Source of the DNA: Micromonospora cremea | GTDB lineage: Bacteria > Actinomycetota > Actinomycetes > Mycobacteriales > Micromonosporaceae | NCBI RefSeq assembly: GCF_900143515.1 | Contig: NZ_FSQT01000001.1 | Location: 2,356,001-2,420,000 of the forward strand | DNA: 64,000 nucleotides | Direction: 5' to 3' | Part shown: piece after piece, positions 42,222-49,414 of the stretch | How the letters are laid out: each line of letters starts with the position of its first letter | How positions within the stretch are numbered: the stretch's first letter is position 1 | Notes under the pieces: generated by a model | Databases searched by the model: none | The model's input: the letters and a program-made list of their open reading frames with translations, nothing else | Told to the model about the DNA's origin: nothing | Made by a program: the position numbers and the translations under genes

Positions 42222-43309
42222 GCGGTCACCCCTTCGCTGGACGGGTGGGTGGTCGGTGGGCCGGCCGGCCGGGGCGCCGGCAGCGGTGTGCCACTGGACG
42301 CGCGGATGGCGAGGCTCGGTGGCACCTGCTCGCGCCGCGGCGGCAGGGTCGGGTCGGCGATGCGTTGCAGGAGCAGCTCGGCGGCCCGGCGACCGCGCTC
42401 GGTGGAGCCGAGCGAGACGCTGGAGAGCTGGGGAAACATCATCCGGGCGAGCTCGGTGTCGTCCATGCCGACGACGGCGACGTCCTGCGGCACCTGGCGC
42501 CCGGCGGCGAGCAGGGCGTGCAGCGCCCCGACCGCGATGAGGTCGTTGGCGCAGACCAGCGCGTCCGGGTCGGTGCGGGCGAGCAGCCGCTCGGTGGCGG
42601 CCCGGCCGGCGGCGTACTGGAAGTCGCCGACCTCGATCAGGTCCTCGTCGAGAGTGATGTCGTGTCGCGTCAGCGCTGCCCGGAAGCCGGCGTCACGCGC
42701 GGTGCCCGGGACGGTGTCGAGGGGGCCGTTGACGAAGCCGATCCGGCGTCGGCCGCTGGCGACGAGGTGGTCCACGGCCAGCGCCACGCCGTGCCGGGAG
42801 TCGGTACGCACGTTGTCGACCGCGGCGTCCGCGCCGAGCTGGCCGACCACCACCACCGGCACCGGGCTGTCCACCAGCGCGGTCAGGTGGTCGTCGGTGA
42901 CCCGGATCGGCGAGACGATCATCCCGTCCACGTAGCGGTTGGCCAGCCGGCGCAGCAGGGCGGTCTCGTTGTCGATCCGTCCGCCGGTGGCGTGCACCAG
43001 CAGCTGCCGCCCGGAGGAGGCGACCACGGCCTCGATGGCGCGCATCATCTCGACGTAGACCGGGTTGCCGATGTCCTCGACGGCGAGCGCGACGAGGCCG
43101 GTGCGCTGGGACTGCAACGACCGGGCGATCGCGTTCGGCACGTAGCCGACCTCGGCCGCCGCGGCGCGTACCTTGCGGATGGTCTCCGGGCTGCCGCCGA
43201 TGCCGTTGAGCACCCGCGAGGCGGACGCGATGGAGACACCGGCGCGGGCGGCGACCGTGTGCACCGTGGGCCGGCCGTCCGCCGGTTCCTGTAAACGTTT
43301 ACGACCCAC
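42218..43309 (-). CDS. LacI-family transcriptional regulator, first gene of the operon
   Basis: A 363-residue regulator. The helix-turn-helix is PTVHTVAARAGVSIASASRVLNGIGGSPETIRKVRAAA, and the hinge contains PNAIARSLQSQRTGLVAL. The periplasmic-binding-like effector domain continues through VCANDLIAVGALHALLAAG and VVGMDDTELARMMFPQLSSV. GTG 43309 is chosen because GGAGGT (43317-43322 on the reverse strand) lies 7 bases upstream. The longer frame would need a TTG and would run through operator sequences. One operator (43291-43302) lies inside codons 3-6, so strong autoregulation of the whole operon is likely. The effector is probably the imported sugar or ribose. Confidence 0.92.
   Translation of the reverse strand: MGRKRLQEPADGRPTVHTVAARAGVSIASASRVLNGIGGSPETIRKVRAAAAEVGYVPNAIARSLQSQRTGLVALAVEDIGNPVYVEMMRAIEAVVASSGRQLLVHATGGRIDNETALLRRLANRYVDGMIVSPIRVTDDHLTALVDSPVPVVVVGQLGADAAVDNVRTDSRHGVALAVDHLVASGRRRIGFVNGPLDTVPGTARDAGFRAALTRHDITLDEDLIEVGDFQYAAGRAATERLLARTDPDALVCANDLIAVGALHALLAAGRQVPQDVAVVGMDDTELARMMFPQLSSVSLGSTERGRRAAELLLQRIADPTLPPRREQVPPSLAIRASSGTPLPAPRPAGPPTTHPSSEGVTA
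43291..43302. promoter_or_regulatory. LacI operator O1 (perfect palindrome, inside the lacI coding start)
   Basis: GTAAACGTTTAC is a perfect 12-base palindrome with the central CG of LacI/PurR-type sites. It encodes residues 3-6 of the regulator from the chosen GTG start. Confidence 0.7.
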
Positions 43310-43333
43310 GTCCGGCACCTCCACCCGATAGCT

Positions 43334-43345
43334 GTAAACGTTTCC
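43334..43345. promoter_or_regulatory. LacI operator O2 upstream of lacI
   Basis: GTAAACGTTTCC matches O1 at 11 of 12 positions. Its centre lies 43 bases from that of O1, in the 65-base gap before the lacI start, where the promoter should be. Confidence 0.65.
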
Positions 43346-43374
43346 GGGAGTCTGCGCCGCCTGCGGCGGAGAGG

Positions 43375-45030
43375 TCAAGGGCTCGTTACGAAAACGTTTC
43401 CAACAGTGGACGGCTCGACGGCGAGAGCGACCTCACGACCCGGCCACCGGGATCTGAGTCGCCGGTCGTGACTGGCGACGACGATGGCGCCCGGACCGGT
43501 GCCCAGGGCCTCCTCCAGCTCGTCACAGAGCCGCGGGGAGAGATGATTGGTCGGCTCGTCCAGCAGGAGCAGGTCCGGCGGGTCGGCGACGAGCACCGCG
43601 AGGGCGAGCCGACGACGCTGGCCGACCGACAGCTGCGCCACCGGTCGGTCGAGGTCCGCGGGCGCGAGCAGCCCGAGCGACGACAGCGGCACCTCCTCCG
43701 CCCGCTCCGCACCGACGGCCCCGCCGAAGACGTCCCGCGCGGTCCGTAGCGGTTCCTCGAAGGTGGTGTCCTGGGTCAGCAGGCCGACGCGCAGGTCCGG
43801 CCGCCGCCAGAGCACGCCGGTGCCGCTGACCCGCCCGGCGAGGACGGCGAGCAGCGTCGACTTGCCCGCACCGTTCGGGCCGCTCACCAACAGCCGATCG
43901 CTGGCCGTGACCTCGAGGTGCGCCATCGACAGCCGGCCGGCTATCCGCACCCGGTGCATCGTGGCGATCACGTCGTCGCCGGCGCCGGTGGCGAGAACGG
44001 GTGCGTGAAAGCGCAACGGCTCCGGCGGCGCGGCGACCTGATCGCGCTCCAGTGTCTCCAGCCGGCGGGTGGCATCGCGGACGCGGCGGGAGATCTGGTT
44101 CTGCACCCGGCCGGCGGTGTGCCCGTACCCCATCTTCTCGCTGTCGCGCGGACCGCGGCCGGGTGCGACCTGATGCCCGGTCGCGGCCGCGGCCTGACGC
44201 AGGTCGGCGAGCCGCGCCTGCTCGTCGTCGTAGCGTCGGCGCCAGCGCTCGGCCTCGGCGCGTTTCTGCGCCAGATACGCGCTGTAGCCGCCGCCGTAGC
44301 GGACCGGACCCTCGACCGCCGGGTCCAGATCGATGACGTCGGTGCACACCGCGTCCAGGAACGCCCGGTCATGGCTCGCCACCACGACCACTCCGGTCAT
44401 CGCGCGGAGTTGGTCCTCACAGAACGCCGCCGCCGCGTCGTCGAGATGGTTGGTGGGCTCGTCGAGCAGCAGCGCGGCCGGCCGACGGATCAGCATCGCG
44501 GCCAGCGCGAGGCGGCCACGCTGCCCGCCGGACAGCGCGCTCAGCCTCCGATCGTGCGCCAACCCGCCGAGGCCAAGGCCGGCGAGCACCGTCATGGCGC
44601 GCCGGTCGGCGTCCCAGGCGTCACGGTCCTGCGCCCGCTCCAGGGCCTCGCCGTACGCCGCCAGCAGCTGGGCGTGCCGCTCGGTGCCCTCCGGCGCGTC
44701 GCTCAGCGCGGGGCCGAGCCGGTCCAGCTCGGCGAGGTCCGCTCGGACCTCGCGCAGCGCGTCGTCAAGGATCGTGGCGACCGTCGCGGACGGGGCGTAG
44801 GGCATCTCCTGCTGCAGGAAACCGAGGTCCGGCGGACGCGCGACGGTGCCGGAGTCGGGTACGTCGACGCCGGCCAGGACCCGCAACAGCGTCGTCTTGC
44901 CGGTGCCGTTCTCGCCGATCAGGCCGATCCGGTGCCCGGGCGCGGCGGTCAGGGAGACACCGTCGAGCACGCGGCGGTCACCCCGGACGCGCAGCAGATC
45001 ATGGGCGATGAGGGCGGGTCGAACAGACAT
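43375..45030 (-). CDS. ABC-F family ATPase, antibiotic-resistance (ribosome protection) type
   Basis: A 551-residue protein with two ABC nucleotide-binding domains and no membrane segment. Domain 1 has GLIGENGTGKTTLLRVLAG, LSGGQRGRLALAAML and LLLDEPTNHLDD. Domain 2 has LVSGPNGAGKSTLLAVLAG, LSVGQRRRLALAVLV and LLLDEPTNHLS. An Arg/Glu-rich linker (KRAEAERWRRRYDDEQARL) lies between them. This layout matches the OleB/TlrC/VarM-like actinomycete group that displaces drugs from the ribosome. The start MSVRPALIA at 45030 is the first sensible Met. A long GC-rich leader with short ORFs precedes it. It lies between TetR and LacI genes on the same strand. Confidence 0.85.
   Translation of the reverse strand: MSVRPALIAHDLLRVRGDRRVLDGVSLTAAPGHRIGLIGENGTGKTTLLRVLAGVDVPDSGTVARPPDLGFLQQEMPYAPSATVATILDDALREVRADLAELDRLGPALSDAPEGTERHAQLLAAYGEALERAQDRDAWDADRRAMTVLAGLGLGGLAHDRRLSALSGGQRGRLALAAMLIRRPAALLLDEPTNHLDDAAAAFCEDQLRAMTGVVVVASHDRAFLDAVCTDVIDLDPAVEGPVRYGGGYSAYLAQKRAEAERWRRRYDDEQARLADLRQAAAATGHQVAPGRGPRDSEKMGYGHTAGRVQNQISRRVRDATRRLETLERDQVAAPPEPLRFHAPVLATGAGDDVIATMHRVRIAGRLSMAHLEVTASDRLLVSGPNGAGKSTLLAVLAGRVSGTGVLWRRPDLRVGLLTQDTTFEEPLRTARDVFGGAVGAERAEEVPLSSLGLLAPADLDRPVAQLSVGQRRRLALAVLVADPPDLLLLDEPTNHLSPRLCDELEEALGTGPGAIVVASHDRRLRSRWPGREVALAVEPSTVGNVFVTSP
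43390..43401. promoter_or_regulatory. LacI operator O3 inside the end of the ABC-F gene
   Basis: GAAAACGTTTCC shares the AAACGTTT core. Its centre is 56 bases from that of O2, within the last codons of the upstream ABC-F gene, suggesting a looping or auxiliary site. Confidence 0.55.
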
Positions 45031-45223
45031 GAGGACCTCAGAGAAGGAAGATCCGGGCGCACACAAGTGACCCGGCGGGAGCAGGGCATGACGACAGAGG
45101 CCGCGGCGACGGCGGCGCGATCACGCGCCCGTCGGCGGCCGGTCCGGGCTCTCACCCGGAGATGTCGTCGTCACCTGCCACGCTTGCTCCGATCTCCCAC
45201 AGCTCCGCGGAAGGATAGCTCGA
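45031..45223 (-). promoter_or_regulatory. Leader region of the ABC-F gene with short ORFs and hairpins
   Basis: On the reverse strand a 17-codon ORF starts at a GTG (M-T-T-T-S-P-G-E...). A second ORF ends in VCARIFLL just before the ABC-F ribosome site. A third, starting at ATG 45089 (MPCSRRVTCVRPD), overlaps the ABC-F start out of frame. Hairpins GGCGCG-atca-CGCGCC (45114-45129) and CCGGG-ctctca-CCCGG (near 45143-45158) are present. Several resistance ABC-F genes are controlled by ribosome-stalling attenuation, so such control is possible but unproven. Confidence 0.3.
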
Positions 45224-45829
45224 TCAGGCGGTGCGGGCACCCGCCCGCAGGGAGTCGATGGTGAGGTCCAGGGCGGCCTCAAGATGATCGATCTTCCCGG
45301 TGGTGAGCAGCAGCAGCACGCCGCCCTGGATGCCGGCCAGCAACGCCGCGGCGGCGCGGTCGGCGTCCACCTCGGAGGCGATGTCCCCGGTCGACTGCAT
45401 GTGCCGGATGCCCTCGGCGATCGCCTTCTGCCAGCGCCACATGAGCCCGGTCACCACCGCCTGCGCCCCCGGCCCACGCCGGCCCGCCTGGCCGAGCAGA
45501 CCGTTGAGCGGGCACCTCACGCCCTGCGCGAGGTAGCGCTCGATCAGCCGGTCGCGCCACGCCAACCATGCCGGCCAGGACGTCAGGTTGCTGAGCATCG
45601 GCTCCTGGTCGATGAGCACCTGGTCGGCCTCGTGCTGGGCCACGGCGAGCAGCAGCTCCTCCTTGCCCTCAGGGAAGTAGTGGAAGAGCTGGCCCTTGCT
45701 GGTGCCGGTGCGGGCCATCACGTCCTCGAGGCGGACCTCGTCGACGCCGCGCTCACGGATCTCGGCGGCGGCACCGGCGACGATCCGCGCCCGGGTCGCC
45801 TCGCCCTTGCGGGTCAACGCGCGCGTCAT
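45224..45829 (-). CDS. TetR/AcrR-family transcriptional regulator
   Basis: A 201-residue repressor. The helix-turn-helix is EATRARIVAGAAAEIRERGVDEVRLEDVMARTGTSKGQLFHYFPEGKEELLLAV. The C-terminal ligand domain includes CPLNGLLGQAGRRGP and AAALLAGIQGGVLLLLTTGKIDHLEAALDLTIDSL, a TetR_C_6-like ending. Start 45829 (MTRALTRKGE) is preferred to an upstream start that would cover the operator region. It is divergent from an aldo/keto reductase gene with two similar 16-base motifs between them, so it probably represses itself and that reductase. Confidence 0.9.
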   Translation of the reverse strand: MTRALTRKGEATRARIVAGAAAEIRERGVDEVRLEDVMARTGTSKGQLFHYFPEGKEELLLAVAQHEADQVLIDQEPMLSNLTSWPAWLAWRDRLIERYLAQGVRCPLNGLLGQAGRRGPGAQAVVTGLMWRWQKAIAEGIRHMQSTGDIASEVDADRAAAALLAGIQGGVLLLLTTGKIDHLEAALDLTIDSLRAGARTA

Positions 45830-45854
45830 GAGACCTCCGACACCGATTCTCGTC

Positions 45855-45902
45855 TGGACCTGCCAGGCCAACCCTAGCTCGCTCTTTGGACTTGCCGGTC
45901 CA
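45855..45902. promoter_or_regulatory. Two related TetR-type operator candidates in the divergent gap
   Basis: TGGACCTGCCAGGCCA (45855-45870) and TGGACTTGCCGGTCCA (45887-45902) agree at 13 of 16 positions. Both have TGGAC...(G)CCA partial dyad symmetry and are spaced exactly 32 bases apart, about three DNA turns. They lie between the TetR and aldo/keto reductase genes. Confidence 0.55.
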
Positions 45903-45971
45903 TTTCTGGCGAGCAAAAGTCTGGGCCACGCGGTCCACTCCGGGCCGACGAGCGATCGGAAGGACGCAACG

Positions 45972-47075
45972 ATGAACCAGTACTACCTGCTCGGGCGGTC
46001 CGGTCTGCGGGTGAGCCGACTGGCGCTGGGCACGATGAACTTCGGCGTCGACGGGTTCCACGCCGCGTACGGCAGGACCGAGGAGCAGGCGGAGCCGATC
46101 TTCCGCCGGTATCTGGAGGCGGGCGGGAACTTCATCGACACGGCGGACTTCTACACCGCCGGTGAGAGCGAACGCATCCTCGGCCGCCTGATCGACCGGG
46201 CCGGTGTCCGGGATCGGCTCGTGCTCACCAGCAAGGCCACCAACACCATCGACCCGACCGACCCGAACGCCAGCGGCAACGGCCGCAAGCACATCGTGCG
46301 AGCCGTGGAGGCCTCGCTGCGCCGGCTCGGCACCGACTACATCGACCTGCACCTGCTGCACACCTGGGACCGGATCACCCCGGTCGAGGAGGTCGTGCAC
46401 ACCCTCGACGACCTGGTACGCGCCGGCAAGATCCGGTACGCCGGCCTCTCCGACGTACCGGCCTGGTACGCGGCGCGGGCGCAGAGCTACGCCGAGACGC
46501 ACGGGCTCGCCCCGATGATCACCGTGCAGCTTCCGTACTCCCTGGTCATGCGCGACATCGAGGCGGAGTACGTGTCGATGGCCCAGACCCTCGGCATGGG
46601 CCTCACCGCGTGGAGCCCGATCGGCGGCGGCCTGCTCAGCGGCAAGTACCGGCGGACCGGCGAGGGCATGAGCGGGACCGGCCGGTTGACCAATCCCGAC
46701 GCCCCGGGTCGCGAAATCAACCCCAGGGACTGGCAGGTGATCGAGGCGCTGGAGGGCGTGGCCGCCGACCTGGGCCGCAGCATGGCCCAGGTCGCGATCA
46801 ACTGGGTGGCCACCCAGCCGGCGGTCGCCTCGGTGGTCATCGGGGCGAGCAGCCCCGAGCAGCTGGACAGCAACCTCGCCGCGCTCGACTTCGAGATCCC
46901 GGCGGACGCCCGCCGCCGGCTCGAGGAGGCCAGCGCACCACACGTCGGGATGCCCTACGGGATGTTCACCCCGCAGTACCAGTCCTGGGTCGTGAGCCCC
47001 GGCCTCGGCATCGGCGACAAGCCGGCCGGATATGCCCCGCCGGTGTTCAACGGCGCCACCCAGCCCACCAACTGA
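45972..47075 (+). CDS. Aldo/keto reductase
   Basis: A 367-residue NADPH-dependent TIM-barrel oxidoreductase. The catalytic tetrad is present: Asp56 and Tyr61 in NFIDTADFYTAGESE, Lys88 in LVLTSKATN and His130 in IDLHLLHTWDRITP. The cofactor end SVVIGASSPEQLDSNLAAL is typical of the AKR11/YccK-like group. It reduces aldehydes or ketones in the cytoplasm. The divergent TetR gene probably controls it, which suggests induction by a reactive carbonyl or drug. The ATG at 45972 has a GGAAGGA site. The longer upstream frame overlaps the TetR operators. Confidence 0.92.
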   Translation: MNQYYLLGRSGLRVSRLALGTMNFGVDGFHAAYGRTEEQAEPIFRRYLEAGGNFIDTADFYTAGESERILGRLIDRAGVRDRLVLTSKATNTIDPTDPNASGNGRKHIVRAVEASLRRLGTDYIDLHLLHTWDRITPVEEVVHTLDDLVRAGKIRYAGLSDVPAWYAARAQSYAETHGLAPMITVQLPYSLVMRDIEAEYVSMAQTLGMGLTAWSPIGGGLLSGKYRRTGEGMSGTGRLTNPDAPGREINPRDWQVIEALEGVAADLGRSMAQVAINWVATQPAVASVVIGASSPEQLDSNLAALDFEIPADARRRLEEASAPHVGMPYGMFTPQYQSWVVSPGLGIGDKPAGYAPPVFNGATQPTN

Positions 47076-47118
47076 AGGAGCACGACAATGGCACAGGGCG
47101 CCGACCTCCGTCCGACGG
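47076..47118 (+). pseudogene. Vestigial start of a second gene after the aldo/keto reductase
   Basis: Four bases after the reductase stop there is a canonical ribosome site (AAGGAG) and an ATG (47088) opening MAQGADLRP. The frame then runs into low-complexity Arg/Ala-rich sequence antisense to the convergent hydrolase. The good initiation signal without a sensible protein suggests that the operon once continued and was cut by rearrangement. It could also be chance. Confidence 0.3.
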
Positions 47119-48135
47119 CTACTCGCCTGCGCTGGTCGTCTGGGCACGCCTGGGCGTCGGCGCCGGGTCGCCCTCGTACAGCGCGACGTACAGCCGGTGC
47201 AGGTCGGATCCGTCGGCGCCGAGCGCGGCGAGGTCGAGCACGTCGTGGCGGAGGCCCAACGACTCCGGCAGCTCGCAGACGCCGAGCGGGATTCCGTTCG
47301 CCTCTGCGATCCTGGCCGGCACCCTCACCGCCGCCCGGCGGTCCACCACCCCGTCGAGCGGGCTGATCGCGACCGCCGCGGTCAGCAGTCCGGTCCGGCG
47401 CGGTGGATCCGGGAGACTTCGCGCGATCGTCAGGTACTGCGTGACGGCGGACAGCGAGTAGCCGCGCGAGGTGACGCGGTCGGGCAGGATGCGGCGCCCG
47501 TACAGGACGATGAGCGGCTTGACGGCGAACGCCGGCGCCTGACGCGGATCAGGGCCGAAGAACGGCGACAGCAGCAGCAGGCGCCGCACGACGTCGCCGC
47601 GGACCTGGGCCAACCAGGCGGCCAGGACCGCGCCGCCTGAGATCCCCACGACACCGACCTCGTCCCCGAGACCCGCCGCGACGGTCAGCGCCTGGGCGGC
47701 GTACGCGGTCAGCTCACCGGCCTCGACCTGGTGATGGGCCCGCCGGTCGACTGTGCCGTGGTGGGGGGAACGCGGCACCCAGACGTTGTAGCCACGGGCG
47801 AAGAACTCCTCGGCCAGCTCGTCGTACTGGTCCGGCGCGTGGGTGTATCCGTGCAGCAGCAGCACGACCCTGCCGGTACGAGAGCCGTGGCTCAGCAACC
47901 GGCTGCGCGACTCCGGCCGGACCTGGGGATCCGCGGCCTCGGCCGCCATGATGGTGTCGGCGACACGGGTGGCGGCGGCGAAGTCGAGCGGCTGCGCGGG
48001 TGCCCCACGGGGTTCACGGCGGCGTAGCGGCCAGAGATAGAGCGCGACGACCGCAGACACGAGCAGCGTCAGCCCGGCCCCGACGAGGGCCACGCAGTAG
48101 TCGAAGAAGGTCTGGTGGTCGCCGATCAGGTCCAT
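47119..48135 (-). CDS. Membrane-anchored alpha/beta hydrolase
   Basis: A 338-residue protein. One N-terminal transmembrane helix (residues about 15-33, LVGAGLTLLVSAVVALYLW) is followed by an alpha/beta-hydrolase domain. VVLLLHGYTHAPDQYDELAEEFFARGYNVWVPRSPHHG is the oxyanion and HG motif region, and GVVGISGGAVLAAWLA holds the nucleophile Ser. A likely catalytic Asp lies in AISPLDGVVDR; the His is not certain. It resembles monoacylglycerol-lipase-like enzymes (Hydrolase_4). ATG 48135 is chosen over 48195, which lacks support. It converges on the aldo/keto reductase. Confidence 0.8.
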   Translation of the reverse strand: MDLIGDHQTFFDYCVALVGAGLTLLVSAVVALYLWPLRRREPRGAPAQPLDFAAATRVADTIMAAEAADPQVRPESRSRLLSHGSRTGRVVLLLHGYTHAPDQYDELAEEFFARGYNVWVPRSPHHGTVDRRAHHQVEAGELTAYAAQALTVAAGLGDEVGVVGISGGAVLAAWLAQVRGDVVRRLLLLSPFFGPDPRQAPAFAVKPLIVLYGRRILPDRVTSRGYSLSAVTQYLTIARSLPDPPRRTGLLTAAVAISPLDGVVDRRAAVRVPARIAEANGIPLGVCELPESLGLRHDVLDLAALGADGSDLHRLYVALYEGDPAPTPRRAQTTSAGE

Positions 48136-48224
48136 CGACGCTGGGCCTGGTGGTGGGTGCTGGCAACGATCTTCGGCACCGCCAGATCCTCCCACCGAGC
48201 ACTCGGTCGATGCGGCGGTGGGTA

Positions 48225-48259
48225 CGGGGTACGCCCTGGTGGTGCCAGGGCGTACCCCG
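48225..48259 (-). terminator. Hairpin terminator after the GNAT gene
   Basis: A perfect 15-base stem (CGGGGTACGCCCTGG at 48225-48239 with 48245-48259) and a TGGTG loop, 6 bases past the stop of the leftward GNAT gene. Confidence 0.8.
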
Positions 48260-48264
48260 ATCAG

Positions 48265-49212
48265 CTAGTCCAGATGGCCGGCGGCGACCGCCGGACCGGG
48301 CTGGGCCGCCGGAGCGGGCGGGGTGCCGGTTGCCGGCGCGAAGACGACCCGTGAGCGCAGCTGCCGGAACCCGGTCCGTTCCAACTCCGCCAGCACCCCC
48401 ACCCGGTGGGCGTCGACGTCGGCGATCACCTCCCGGGCGCCGCCGGCCGCCAACACCCGGACCGCCTCGACCAGCAACTCACTCCGGACGGCCTCGTCGA
48501 GCAGACCGAGGTAGGCGATGAGCGGGTAACAGGCGTCCCCCGCTGGTCCGACCAGCCCGACCGGCACGCCGTCGTCCAGCGCGATCCGCCACTCGCTGAT
48601 CGAGCCGCTCAGCCAGGCCAGCGGGTCGGTGGCCAGGTCGACGCCGCCGACCGCCCGCGCTATCTCCACGCCGGTCAGCACGTCCGGCTCGGCGATCCGG
48701 GCGACCAGTGCGTTGATCTCCGTGGGGTCGGCGGCCGGGCGGAAGGCGTACCGCCCGGACGTGGCGGGCAACGGCGTGCCCGTCCAGGAACATCTCAGCC
48801 GCTCCCCCCGCTCGACCAGGCCGGCGAGCCGAGCCGCCGCCATCGGCGCCTCCATCACGGCCAGCACCTCGGGCCGGCGCCGCCAGTGCGCCGGCATGGC
48901 GGCGAGGTACAGGCCGGGACCGCCCAGCGCCTCGTGGGCGGCGCGCAGCAGCGCGGCACCCACCTCCGGCTCGGCGTCCAGGTCGAACCGCTCCAACCAG
49001 GGCGCACCGACGGCGCCCGGCGGAAGGAGCCAGGCCGCCCGGGCGACCACCCGGCCGGTTCGGAGGGCGACCCAGGTGTTCTCGGGTCGGTAGCCGCCGC
49101 CGGCGATCCCGTCGGCGTAGGCGACCTGGCGCAGTTGGGGTAGCGGATCGGGCATGGAGTCGAACACGTGTTCCTCGCCCGCGACGAGCGGACGGATGAC
49201 CAGATCGGTCAT
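48265..49212 (-). CDS. GNAT-fold acetyltransferase-like protein, double domain
   Basis: A 315-residue protein. The N-terminal half is a GNAT-like domain (LVIRPLVAGEEHVFDSMPDP, VALRTGRVVARAAWLLPPG, APWLERFDLDAEPEVGAALLRAAHEAL). The C-terminal half forms a second one (SEWRIALDDGVPVGLVGPAG, LIAYLGLLDEAVRSELLVEAVRVLAAGGAREVIADVD, VLAELERTGFRQLRSRVVF). The Q/R-x-x-G-x-G/A acetyl-CoA loop is not well preserved in either half, so activity is uncertain. A 16-codon leader ORF with a strong ribosome site precedes it by 32 bases. CGGAGGATCAACCT supplies its own ribosome site. Confidence 0.72.
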   Translation of the reverse strand: MTDLVIRPLVAGEEHVFDSMPDPLPQLRQVAYADGIAGGGYRPENTWVALRTGRVVARAAWLLPPGAVGAPWLERFDLDAEPEVGAALLRAAHEALGGPGLYLAAMPAHWRRRPEVLAVMEAPMAAARLAGLVERGERLRCSWTGTPLPATSGRYAFRPAADPTEINALVARIAEPDVLTGVEIARAVGGVDLATDPLAWLSGSISEWRIALDDGVPVGLVGPAGDACYPLIAYLGLLDEAVRSELLVEAVRVLAAGGAREVIADVDAHRVGVLAELERTGFRQLRSRVVFAPATGTPPAPAAQPGPAVAAGHLD

Positions 49213-49244
49213 AGGTTGATCCTCCGGAAAGCGAGCGCCCCGGG

Positions 49245-49295
49245 TCAGATCCGCGTGGACGCCGGGGCGCGGAGGGGGCGCAGAACATCGGACAT
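49245..49295 (-). CDS. Short leader peptide ORF (MSDVLRPLRAPASTRI) upstream of the GNAT gene
   Basis: A 16-codon ORF (ATG at 49295, TGA at 49245) has a strong ribosome site, GGGAGGAGG, about 8 bases upstream on the reverse strand. It contains three Arg codons and two Pro codons. CAGAACA-N8-TGTTCTG (49281-49302) is an inverted repeat overlapping its start. The position, 32 bases before the GNAT gene, suggests a leader peptide for attenuation or translational coupling. It could be fortuitous. Confidence 0.4.
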   Translation of the reverse strand: MSDVLRPLRAPASTRI

Positions 49296-49414
49296 TGTTC
49301 TGACCTCCTCCCGGCTCGACGGCGTGCCCGAGAACCTATCCGAGGTGCTCGCCGCTCCGCAAGACCGCGCTCGGGCTGCCGTGGCAGGTGGAGTCGGACA
49401 GACGCAGCGCCCGG

